Of a stretch of DNA of 49,172 nucleotides, positions 16,101 through 23,832 are shown piece by piece. The notes under the pieces were generated by a model. That model was not told the origin of the DNA. It saw nothing but the letters and a program-made list of their open reading frames with translations, and did no database searches. This DNA is from a virus: positions 1 through 49,172 of IMG/VR virus record IMGVR_UViG_3300050821_000522. The stretch is one strand, 5' to 3'. How positions within the stretch are numbered: position 1 is the stretch's first letter; each line of letters opens with the position of its first letter. Made by a program: the position numbers and the translations under genes.

Positions 16101-18204
16101 GTAGGCCTCCTTCTAGACGTAGGTAAGAATCATTAAACTCATTAATATCCTTAAAGAAGTAACCCATCTTCCCGAGTTCTTTATTAGGAATATTCTGTCC
16201 GGCAGCTATAATTCTCTTTAATGCTGTAGCTTCCTTTCTAGATAGTTTAGGAATAGTGGAAGTATAGTCAGACATAAACGAATAGAACTTAGAAGGACCT
16301 TCAGTAGCGATCAACCTCTTAGCTCTCTGATCAGTAGACATAGAATTCTCAGGAGTACTTACCCAGTCAAAGAATGCCTTAATAGGGCCCCAAGGAGCTT
16401 TAGACTCTGCGGTGCTCCCTATAAACTGCTGCATAATCGGCTTATTCAAATCTACTGGAAGATATTTAGCTACATACCAACCACCATTCTCGCTCTCGAC
16501 AGTAGCTCCAGAAGTAGTAATCTTACGCTCTTGTTTAAGAGAAGTAGGATCTACTTCCTGTTTAGATAATTCAATACTAGCATGATCCGCCCAACTTCTA
16601 GCCTTAGCCTCTCCATCTACTCCAGTAAAGAACCCTCCATCGCTTTCACCTAAGATCATCTTAGCATAATAAGTATTGGTTATAGGTTCATGAACTATGT
16701 CTTGAAGATTAATAACATGCGAATCTAACTCAGGGTTCTCTTTCCTAATTAGATCTAGGACAGCTCGCTTAGCTAAAGGATTACCTGTAAGTTCTGAACT
16801 TAGATCAGGACGTAGCTGACTTCCTAAAAGATCTCCTAGTTGAGTTCCCATATTCTCTAGACGCTCTCTAATTCTAATTAGAGCGTCTCTGCCTACATTA
16901 CCTGCAGCAGAACCCATTGTATCTGCAATTCTTTTGAATGCAGAGGCCATGTCATCTTTAGCTTGCTGGGTAGGATTAAACTTACCTAAGACTTTAAGCT
17001 CATCTTCCTTTACTGACTGCTGTACTGCCGCTTCAGGTAAATCTCCAGTAGATAAAGGTTTAGCTACTTCAGGACTTATAGTCCAAGGAGCTTTACCTTG
17101 TTGTTGTTGCTGAAGTTGAGGAACCATTCTTTCTTCAGAAGCATCATGAATAGGACCTTCATCCCCCATCTGTACTTCAGGTATTTTAGTAACTGTATCT
17201 GGAAGACCTTGCGAAGCTGTAGCGTATTGAGCTACCTCATCAGTTGCCTCTTTCCCGACACCGACATGTTTAGATAACTCTTCAGCATCCTTTGCAGCCT
17301 GGGCCGCATGTGCAAACTTAACCGTAAGCTTTAATGCTTTGCTGGCAGTCGAAGCTAAGCCACCGCCAATCATAGCAGCAGTCCAGAAGTTATCCCAATT
17401 AGGAGACTCAGAGTTTAAGACATAAGATAAGAACTTATGTTGTAAGTCAGGATTACCTTTAAGGCTCTCTAATGTTTTATCTAGTTTAGCCGTAAAGCCT
17501 TCTAAGTAAGGTTCTGAATTAATTGCATCTGCTTGTTCTTTTATGTCAGAGCCTAACATTCTTAAGGCAAAAGTATTAGCTCCGGCAGTATTACCTCTAA
17601 GTTTAAATTCATTATAAGGTTGGAACATTTCTAAAGCCTGGTCTACCCCCCAGCCTATCCAACTCTGATTCTTTAGAGTATCGCTGACGCCTTCAAGTTT
17701 AGTTAAAGCATATTGTCTTTTAGATATAGAGTCCTTCGTAAACCTATGAAGCTCTTCTGCATGAGTCGGAAGCTGTTTATAAATATCTGCCATAATACCA
17801 TCCGGGTCATCTCTCTTAAAGAGATCCGCAGTAAAGCCATTGGCAAATGATTTCTCAATTACAGTAGAGGGATTAGTAGGTTCAGGACTTTGTAATAATT
17901 CTTTAGGAAGTGGTTGTCCTTTTTGAGCTAGATCCTGTATAGCCCCAACTCTAGCCTTCTCATTAAAGTTATCTACAGCCAAAGCTGATTTAGTTCTAAA
18001 TTCATCTTCTCCGCCTGGTTGTGCAATCTGAGCAGCAATCTCGGGTTGCTTCATATCCATAAGTACAGATAGACCCACAGCAGCTCTTGTTCCTCTATTC
18101 TGTGCAGTTGTAGGAAGAGGCGGCGGAGTATCACTTGAAGGAATAGCTATTCCCGGAGCTGTAGGCTGAGCCGGTGGTTGAATGTTGATCGGATCTTGAT
18201 CCAT
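13129..18204 (-). CDS. 1691-aa giant internal virion / DNA-ejection protein
   Basis: The start is set at ATG 18204 (MDQDPINIQPPAQP), which overlaps the TAA of the preceding gene; an upstream in-frame start at 18270 would lie inside that gene. The first ~130 residues are Pro/Gln-rich, residues ~390 include a poly-Gln run, and the rest is long and helical. Hydrophobic stretches in the C-terminal third (FFGYMGIFGAPTAGGIFGLS) could insert in membranes. Size and position match T7 gp16-like ejection proteins, but no transglycosylase motif was seen. Confidence 0.7.
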   Translation of the reverse strand: MDQDPINIQPPAQPTAPGIAIPSSDTPPPLPTTAQNRGTRAAVGLSVLMDMKQPEIAAQIAQPGGEDEFRTKSALAVDNFNEKARVGAIQDLAQKGQPLPKELLQSPEPTNPSTVIEKSFANGFTADLFKRDDPDGIMADIYKQLPTHAEELHRFTKDSISKRQYALTKLEGVSDTLKNQSWIGWGVDQALEMFQPYNEFKLRGNTAGANTFALRMLGSDIKEQADAINSEPYLEGFTAKLDKTLESLKGNPDLQHKFLSYVLNSESPNWDNFWTAAMIGGGLASTASKALKLTVKFAHAAQAAKDAEELSKHVGVGKEATDEVAQYATASQGLPDTVTKIPEVQMGDEGPIHDASEERMVPQLQQQQQGKAPWTISPEVAKPLSTGDLPEAAVQQSVKEDELKVLGKFNPTQQAKDDMASAFKRIADTMGSAAGNVGRDALIRIRERLENMGTQLGDLLGSQLRPDLSSELTGNPLAKRAVLDLIRKENPELDSHVINLQDIVHEPITNTYYAKMILGESDGGFFTGVDGEAKARSWADHASIELSKQEVDPTSLKQERKITTSGATVESENGGWYVAKYLPVDLNKPIMQQFIGSTAESKAPWGPIKAFFDWVSTPENSMSTDQRAKRLIATEGPSKFYSFMSDYTSTIPKLSRKEATALKRIIAAGQNIPNKELGKMGYFFKDINEFNDSYLRLEGGLPSERTTQAYFEFRGAMEADYWFREVALHRNALQDGNQEWQFSSKGETDQLKSPWVTGKREQVFPRSPDAIVAHIPSKGEGKVQAANKFNYEDIQNDISTGKAQLIKVWNTDLNELAGHFGVGETDRVQYVLSYNAKDRGLSWGKLGRTEGGHLDREYDHYISQAHVHQNPITKRFIYLRDNNLFGVMHHGQALIASKVLDQMRLFKIANDEEGARAFWSKNIVAGMDFKKVWGAFDPTRDIKGKVVPPRLNLREPIQARSKDKSLMDMGQSVLQDRYKDLGGLIDGTKTGNPARSQAVQFTGERDSFDFEGLRDVGTKYNPIFKTQQDPYIDGIAMMNRGLGRIINSLFMDDYKFSAVRDWLHGAHVPSAADPTKLVGAAEYLNRGKEDTDAALRLSPHYYFQHGRLSSATPGNVASALEADRMKIKAFVGVPSKMDTYLHSLEQHISDSIYGKYGPKALKLEPLWRLSALSDGPRFLRSVLYNTKMGFFSPRQFLIHFATFVNAALIAPKYAGQGMSGAMFHGWTALNRDPAVLAHLDERASKMGWKPGEWLEAHQAGLSTNYFHVESGQIALLDDPTKTSLISNKWSQFLDLGMTPFKKGVQSLKTASWYTAFKEYRDLNPTGPLARKDIEKILLRANDLSHNMSRASTSSIQKGVMTFGAQFSSYNLRIAELLTGKRLSNPEKARLFFGYMGIFGAPTAGGIFGLSSLLRSQVDKGNVPGLSEYVPGYNFLSTAIMEGIPAATSGALTGHVPNLGESYGAKDLEVIERTLDQDSTVWEFFGGAAFSTLSNTWANSSPFRLAMMNMLKGEAPYNITPQDWIQMLSEVSSVNYAWRAYMAAETGKFMSRNGTYLESTSPEWGILSGITGLSDQSVADIYKQTQTISERRKMEGLAFRQYSQVMQRYFQAMVDNNPDQADAYGKNAAILLQMMPMQERARAIARIAGESQPLVDRIQWSYAHDPRMPDADRERQQNMYNKIQEMKQQRVQ

Positions 18205-18833
18205 TAATATAAACCGCCTGTCGCTCCAAAAGACATGCCTTGTGATGTAGATGTCTGTGATCCTTGCCAAGAAGGATCTTGTTTATTTCCAAAGAAGTTA
18301 CCTAGAATATTACCTAAAGGTCCTGCAGAGTTAGCCAGTGAGCCTCCTAAGGCCCCTATCCCCTGAAACATACTAGATTGACCTTGAAGAGTATTCATCT
18401 GTCCTTGTAGACCGGCCATCTGTATCTGGTTCTGGCTCTGTTGACCTTGTAACCCGAAGAGTTGATTACCTATGGCTAAGTTCTGATTTACACCTTGTAG
18501 GTTATAAGCTCCGCCTGAAGCGGCTCCTTGCTGACCAGCTTGAACTCCAGTTCCTGAAGTACCTCCAGTCTGGGCTACGCCTGCAGATAGATTACGAGCA
18601 GCAGTCATCTGTGCAGTTCGGACATCTTGTGTCTGCTGTCTACGAGCTGATATCTGCATCGCTAATTGACGTTGAGCATTCTCCTGTATCTGTAGTTGAG
18701 TATTCTGCTGAGATAGAGCAGTTTCTTGTTGAGATATACCTGCTTCTTGACTGGCAGCCCCAAAAGCACCTCCAGCTCCGAAGAGCTGCATACCTAAACC
18801 TGCAATACCAATAGCTGCTGTAATAGGGTCCAT
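18204..18833 (-). CDS. 209-aa Gln/Gly-rich internal virion protein
   Basis: The protein begins with a hydrophobic Gly-rich segment (PITAAIGIAGLGMQLFGAGG), then a Gln-rich helical repeat region (ISQQETALSQQNTQLQIQEN), and ends Gly/Ser-rich. Similar small Ala/Gln-rich proteins occur between the nozzle and large ejection proteins of podoviruses. Start and stop are both coupled to neighbours. Confidence 0.65.
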   Translation of the reverse strand: MDPITAAIGIAGLGMQLFGAGGAFGAASQEAGISQQETALSQQNTQLQIQENAQRQLAMQISARRQQTQDVRTAQMTAARNLSAGVAQTGGTSGTGVQAGQQGAASGGAYNLQGVNQNLAIGNQLFGLQGQQSQNQIQMAGLQGQMNTLQGQSSMFQGIGALGGSLANSAGPLGNILGNFFGNKQDPSWQGSQTSTSQGMSFGATGGLY

Positions 18834-21208
18834 TATTGTATACCTATGGTGTCAAGGACACTCCAACCAGCAAAGCTAAAGGGCTTGCCTGTAACTGAAG
18901 TTATATTATACTGGAGGACATAGCCATTGCCTCTTATTCTTATTCTCCGTAAGTCCTTAGAATAAAATGGTTTGTTTCCTATAATAATCTGTTCTGTTGA
19001 AAATCTATTAGACGCTGGAGTAGCGGCAAAATCCCAAATACCTTGTATCTTATATTGATACGTGGGTATCTCTGAATACATGTATATGTATTGAGGTTGA
19101 AATTTCCTTTGTCCTTGTCCTTTTAAGCTATACGAAGTAGTAAAACTACTTATATAATTAACTAAAGTACCTGAAGAATTCCAATCTTGCCAATTAATAT
19201 TATCTCTTTCTTCAGAGAATGTAATGGTGTTTGAGTTGGTATTAGTTAAATATTTAAATGTAGGAGCTGGGGCACTATTAATATAGTCTACAAAATCTAA
19301 GCCAATTATTGTCGCGCCAGAAGATATAGTCCAGTTATAGAAAGCTTCTGTATATGTAAGAAAGTTGAGTATGGAATCAAACTTATAACGATCTCCTATT
19401 CCTGTTTCTTGAGTACTTTTATACAACCACTGAATAGTCCCTGTAAGATGATTGTATGACCCACGTGCATACTGTTTACTAGACAGAGGAATACTTTGAT
19501 AAAAGCTCTTAATAGTCGGAAGTGTTAAATTTTTAACTTCTAAACCTCTCTGCCCAGAAGTATATGATTGTCCTGGAACTACTGTATATATGTTATCTGC
19601 ATTCCAGAATATTGGAGATCCTTGGACATCAACAAAGGATGTAGGAGATAGTGCATGCTCTCCAGATACTTTAGTCACTACATAATCTGTGGCCGTAAAA
19701 CCTATTCCTGAACTACCTGTAATAAACCATATTCCATTAGCAGCAAAAACTAGTACACCATTCTGCATAGGAAATAGTTTATATATTGAACCGCTACCTT
19801 GGATAGTTATTACCCCGCCATCAGAAGGAAGAAGATCAAATAGTGTTTCAGAGGTAGGGTCGTTCGTCTGGTAACATCTAGAAAACTGAGCAGTACTTGT
19901 AACTATCTGAGAGAAGTAGATATTTTCTGTCCAGGTAGAGAAAGGTTCATCTCCTGAAGGATTAAAAGAAGAATCTACTCCTGAATACCAAACACGGCCT
20001 TGGAACCAAGCTCCTGTCTTTGGTCTAGAAGTTGTTGTTACGTCTGTGAGACCTGCAATAGCAGAGAGAACACTTCTTTGCTGATTAAAAGCATTTAATA
20101 TATAAAATCCTTTAGGAGCTGGACCTGAACCTAAAGTAACGTTATTTACTGTAGTAGATGGAGCAAATACATTAGAGGAATTCTTAAAAGTCCACCATAC
20201 GTCTGCGTTAGATGGATAATTTCCGACAGCAGAAAACCAAGTGCTTATGTATCCTGTATTTGATGGAGTAATCGTCCAAGCTTCAGTAGCTCCAATACTC
20301 CAAGGGGTTCCTGAAGAAGAAGAAGAGGATGTTATATTAATTACTAATGTAGTTCCTGAATAAGAATTAACAATTCCAGAAGCATTAATATTTACATGAG
20401 TTCCGTTTGTAAAGATGTAACCAGAAACAGTTACTGCCTGTCCATTGCTTATTCCTGTAATTCCAGAAGCAACAGTAAAAGATGTATTACCTAGAGAAAA
20501 TGTCATAGGGGTATTAAACGGAATAGCCATTGTCGTTGAATTAGCTATCCAAGCGGAACCTTGCGTCCATCCCTGATTTTGTAAATTATATTGATGTTCT
20601 GCAGACAGGGCCCCAGGACGTACATTATCAGCAACCCCAGGCTCAGAAATGCCTACAAAATCTCTGACTTGAATTGTAATGCCAAAGCTATTAATAGTTC
20701 CTGCGGAATATGTACAATAGAAAGGATCGTTAGTAGAATTGAAAACAAATAAGTACCCATTACCTGATGCAAACTGACACTCGACAGTTGCATTATTAAC
20801 CATTGGAAGAACAGTTGCTAATTTTGTAGTAGATAAAGGAGATAAAACCGTAGCATTTGTTATATTATAGAAATATAAGTTCTGGCCTACTTGGACTACG
20901 TATATTTTAGTATTACCGTCTCCTCCGGCATTAGTCCATATAAATGTAGAAATAGCTTGATTAGTAATGCCTATAGAACTTGTAGCAAAGCCAGCTTCGT
21001 AATCTATACCGTTACGACGCATTACATTACCAACCCTAGTGAACGTACAGTTCTGCGTAGCAGTACATGCATGCTCAGGGAAGTTAAGTCCCGTATACTC
21101 AGTTTTAAGACCAGCTACAAAGCTGTTCTCTAGATAGGGAACAGACGGTTGAGGCTGGCCTTGGGATAACTTAAATTGGGAAGTTTTACGTCCAGACGGT
21201 TTAGCCAC
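18833..21208 (-). CDS. Tail nozzle (T7 gp12 / tail tubular B-like)
   Basis: A 791-aa beta-rich protein. Features typical of the gp12 family are CTFTRVGNVMRRNG near residue 55, the EHQYNLQNQGW segment around residue 205, FQGRVWYSGV around 395 and a repeated pattern of short beta strands with tryptophans (SGEHALSPTSFVDVQGSPIF). Its length matches T7 gp12 (794 aa). It forms the distal tail tube below the adaptor encoded at 21533. Confidence 0.8.
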   Translation of the reverse strand: MAKPSGRKTSQFKLSQGQPQPSVPYLENSFVAGLKTEYTGLNFPEHACTATQNCTFTRVGNVMRRNGIDYEAGFATSSIGITNQAISTFIWTNAGGDGNTKIYVVQVGQNLYFYNITNATVLSPLSTTKLATVLPMVNNATVECQFASGNGYLFVFNSTNDPFYCTYSAGTINSFGITIQVRDFVGISEPGVADNVRPGALSAEHQYNLQNQGWTQGSAWIANSTTMAIPFNTPMTFSLGNTSFTVASGITGISNGQAVTVSGYIFTNGTHVNINASGIVNSYSGTTLVINITSSSSSSGTPWSIGATEAWTITPSNTGYISTWFSAVGNYPSNADVWWTFKNSSNVFAPSTTVNNVTLGSGPAPKGFYILNAFNQQRSVLSAIAGLTDVTTTSRPKTGAWFQGRVWYSGVDSSFNPSGDEPFSTWTENIYFSQIVTSTAQFSRCYQTNDPTSETLFDLLPSDGGVITIQGSGSIYKLFPMQNGVLVFAANGIWFITGSSGIGFTATDYVVTKVSGEHALSPTSFVDVQGSPIFWNADNIYTVVPGQSYTSGQRGLEVKNLTLPTIKSFYQSIPLSSKQYARGSYNHLTGTIQWLYKSTQETGIGDRYKFDSILNFLTYTEAFYNWTISSGATIIGLDFVDYINSAPAPTFKYLTNTNSNTITFSEERDNINWQDWNSSGTLVNYISSFTTSYSLKGQGQRKFQPQYIYMYSEIPTYQYKIQGIWDFAATPASNRFSTEQIIIGNKPFYSKDLRRIRIRGNGYVLQYNITSVTGKPFSFAGWSVLDTIGIQ

Positions 21209-21209
21209 T

Positions 21210-21545
21210 TTAGTCTATAACTTCCTTTATGCGAATGTTACGGGTATTGAAATATTGTTCTAAGTATTTCTGTGCTTGATCAAACTTAGTGAACCTGACA
21301 CCTTCTAAATGTCCTGGAAGACTGCCTTTGTCATATTTAAAGTACCAGAGGTTAAAAGACATCTCGTCTCTTACCGCATGGATCTTATTATCTCCAGTAA
21401 ATAATCTTTTATCGACTAGACCTGTAGAACCAATAGGAGCCTTATCGTCAATCTGTTCTAAGACAAAAGCACGGTCATTGCCCCTCATCTTAGTATTCTT
21501 ATTAGGGTCAATAAATGTATTTGAATAATAGCCTAGGGCCACCAT
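21210..21545 (-). CDS. 111-aa tail-region hypothetical
   Basis: ATG 21545 overlaps the end of the adaptor gene by 13 bp, and the stop is one base from the nozzle start. The product is mixed alpha/beta (NLWYFKYDKGSLPGHLEGVR). Its position between adaptor and nozzle suggests a tail-assembly or minor tail part. No family recognised. Confidence 0.6.
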   Translation of the reverse strand: MVALGYYSNTFIDPNKNTKMRGNDRAFVLEQIDDKAPIGSTGLVDKRLFTGDNKIHAVRDEMSFNLWYFKYDKGSLPGHLEGVRFTKFDQAQKYLEQYFNTRNIRIKEVID

Positions 21546-22408
21546 CGTCGTCTCCCAAAGTTAGGTAGTTGGTCAAACCAACTTGGTTTATTTACAACAG
21601 ACTTAGTCTTCTGTAGAGCTACCCATTGTCTGTCAATCTCACGCTCTGCATGAGGATGTATAGTCTGTTTAAGCTCATAGAAGGCAGCTGCTTTAGCTTC
21701 ATTTAATAAGAGAGGTACAGCCCAATCATCCAAGTCAGGGATGAAGGTGTCTACCATCTGCCAAGACGGAGTAATGAAACCAGAGCATAAGGTCTTACTA
21801 GTTTGTAGTGTACTGTCTTGGGTCTTATCGAATGAGTCGAATATAAAGTAGTAATTCTGTATTACACAGCAGTATTGAGGCTGTTTATCATTCCTATAGT
21901 TGAATACGAAGTTGTCTTTAATCTCGGAAGTAGTTAACTGATCTGAGAAGACAAAGCTTCCCACATTAGACTGTGTAGTGTCTAGGCTATTGACCATAGC
22001 AATGAAGTCTTCGACAGGAAGTATCTGGACATATGAGAAGGCAGGAGGCGAAGCACCTCCAAGCCCTACGTCGCTTTCACTTAGATCTAAGTCTAAGTCA
22101 TGTTTCATACTTCCTTCGCCAGTAGTTGAGCCTGTAGCGTTAGAGTTAAAGTACTGGACATAGTTAAGTTTAGCTACACCTTCATTAGGCCTGAACATAA
22201 GGACAGGCTTAGTAGGATCTCCTGAAGACGTAAGTTGAAATAGCTTGTCATGCTCAGGTAACTCAGCTCGACCTAAGATGTTGTAGTACGTAGTCCTAAG
22301 TATCTCGGCTACTTGAAGAGACTCGGTTGTATCGCCAATAGAATTTACTTCAGCTGAGTTTAAACTCGATAGGATACTTTGAGTATAATCTAGAAGAGTT
22401 CTCTTCAT
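21533..22408 (-). CDS. Tail adaptor (tail tubular A-like)
   Basis: A 291-aa protein with the adaptor pattern: helical N-terminus (LLDYTQSILSSLNSAEVNSI, then AEILRTTYYNILGRAEL), a strand-rich middle (RPNEGVAKLNYVQYF) and a helical end (EREIDRQWVALQKTKS). This arrangement fits gp11-type head-to-tail adaptors and precedes a gp12-like gene as in T7. The start overlaps the previous stop (ATGA). Confidence 0.75.
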   Translation of the reverse strand: MKRTLLDYTQSILSSLNSAEVNSIGDTTESLQVAEILRTTYYNILGRAELPEHDKLFQLTSSGDPTKPVLMFRPNEGVAKLNYVQYFNSNATGSTTGEGSMKHDLDLDLSESDVGLGGASPPAFSYVQILPVEDFIAMVNSLDTTQSNVGSFVFSDQLTTSEIKDNFVFNYRNDKQPQYCCVIQNYYFIFDSFDKTQDSTLQTSKTLCSGFITPSWQMVDTFIPDLDDWAVPLLLNEAKAAAFYELKQTIHPHAEREIDRQWVALQKTKSVVNKPSWFDQLPNFGRRRWWP

Positions 22409-22830
22409 TTGCCTCTGGCCATAGAATGTACAAAATAGAAACCTAAAGCAACAGACATGACAAGTACCATATTAACATCTAGACCGTCGGTCTGAAATAT
22501 CATACAAGTACCTGGATCAGTATGTCCATTACACCCTACAAAGGAACCAATGACTTTATCCCAGGCAAAATATTTAACTATATAAGAAGCTACTCCAGCT
22601 CCAATTGCAGATCTAATATAGATATCTAGATTTGAATGCTTTGCGTCCTCTACTAATACATCCCTGGCAGACTGTAGAGCAGAGATACGTTCCTGGGCTG
22701 CTACTTTCTCTTGGTCTGTGACAGCATTGATCTGAGCTATCTTCTCATTAGAAATAGCGTTAGTAATATTATCAATAGTATCAAAGGCTTTAGGCAGTAA
22801 ACCTAATAGGCCTAATATGCCGCTAAGCAT
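22405..22830 (-). CDS. Holin of the three-membrane-segment type
   Basis: 141 aa. The N-terminus is hydrophobic (LSGILGLLGLLPKAF), then a charged helix (TDQEKVAAQERISALQSARD), a hydrophobic stretch (YIRSAIGAGVASYIVKYFAW) and a final membrane span (MVLVMSVALGFYFVHSMA). This order matches the 3TM holin family first described in gene-transfer agents. With the adjacent 89-aa membrane protein and the endolysin it forms the lysis cassette. Confidence 0.65.
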   Translation of the reverse strand: MLSGILGLLGLLPKAFDTIDNITNAISNEKIAQINAVTDQEKVAAQERISALQSARDVLVEDAKHSNLDIYIRSAIGAGVASYIVKYFAWDKVIGSFVGCNGHTDPGTCMIFQTDGLDVNMVLVMSVALGFYFVHSMARGK

Positions 22831-23099
22831 TAGATTACCTTAGGAGTATTAGTCCTATCGCTTAGATTATGAAACCAGAAGGCCATGGTAAACAATACTG
22901 TAGTGGCAATGGCTACTTGAGTTCCAGTCATGAATTCAGAGAGAGGAAGACCACTGATATACTCTTGCATTACTGCAGCGAAAGAACCTAAGGCGCCTAA
23001 GAAGGTGACTAAGTAGGTCTTAAGACCAGGCATGATCTTAGCCACTTCGCCTTCAAACCAATTCCAAGTATTCTTAATTGAAGTCCATATAGAGGACAT
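22830..23099 (-). CDS. 89-aa membrane protein, putative holin or pinholin
   Basis: Two hydrophobic stretches (YLVTFLGALGSFAAVM and VAIATTVLFTMAFWF) follow a Trp-rich amphipathic start. It starts two bases downstream of the endolysin gene, and its stop touches the next membrane protein. A second holin or antiholin is the likely role. Confidence 0.6.
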   Translation of the reverse strand: MSSIWTSIKNTWNWFEGEVAKIMPGLKTYLVTFLGALGSFAAVMQEYISGLPLSEFMTGTQVAIATTVLFTMAFWFHNLSDRTNTPKVI

Positions 23100-23100
23100 G

Positions 23101-23823
23101 TTAAACCTTTCGGGTTACAAAGTAGTGAACAATAAATCCAATGACAATGGCAGCTGCAATAGCACCAAAGAAAATTAGGGGTGAACTATAGTGAGAAGCA
23201 GCGACAGTACCTACTACAACAGTAGCAGCACCAGCAGAAGGACCATGCGGAGGAATAGCTGGCTTCTTATCTAGAGGATTAGCCTGAGGAGAAGAAACAT
23301 GAGTTCCAATCATAGATAAAGCTTCCTTCCGGCAAGCTTCATTTCTACTGGTCCATCCTTTGCCATATCTTGAGAACTGAGCTAAGCCTTTATAGAAGTT
23401 CTCTCTTTCATCGCAGAATTCATTTATAACAGAGAGTATATTTCGCCCTTCCCAAGCTAGGACTGTAGTGCTTGTCTGTGGGCCCCATATACCATCTACC
23501 GTACATCCTAAAGCCTTCTGCAAAGTTTTGATGGCTTGCTTAGGGCCAGCATTCACTGCGAAATCAAAATAAACAAGATCAAGGCCAGCAGGCAGAGCGG
23601 GGCAATGTGGCATCCAATACGAATCATGGTATATAGTCCTGATGTCTGCATCTGGTGCTTTCCATACGTCCGAAGGTAGACCTGGGTGGGTAATTAAATA
23701 CTTATCCCATTCACGTTGGATTATACCTCTTGAAGTACGACCCCCATGATCATTAGGGTCATCGTCATTGCCGCCTTCTTCTTTGAGAACGAAGGCTAAG
23801 CATTTGTCAAAGTTACTATCCAT
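23101..23823 (-). CDS. GH108 endolysin with C-terminal membrane anchor
   Basis: 240 aa. The catalytic domain has EEGGNDDDPNDHGGRTSRGI, the Glu-Gly-Gly and D-x-G-G-x-T pattern of glycoside hydrolase 108 muramidases. A peptidoglycan-binding segment follows (KTLQKALGCTVDGIWGPQTS). Residues ~213-236 are hydrophobic (SPLIFFGAIAAAIVIGFIVH), then a short basic tail. A C-terminal span is unusual for GH108 lysins and predicts a membrane-tethered enzyme, with holin-linked release still to be shown. Confidence 0.85.
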   Translation of the reverse strand: MDSNFDKCLAFVLKEEGGNDDDPNDHGGRTSRGIIQREWDKYLITHPGLPSDVWKAPDADIRTIYHDSYWMPHCPALPAGLDLVYFDFAVNAGPKQAIKTLQKALGCTVDGIWGPQTSTTVLAWEGRNILSVINEFCDERENFYKGLAQFSRYGKGWTSRNEACRKEALSMIGTHVSSPQANPLDKKPAIPPHGPSAGAATVVVGTVAASHYSSPLIFFGAIAAAIVIGFIVHYFVTRKV

Positions 23824-23832
23824 TTCAATTCC

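Noticed and set aside
18204-18270. Longer N-terminus for the giant virion protein
   Set aside because: The extra residues lie inside the upstream gene; ATG 18204 in the TAATG junction is the natural start.
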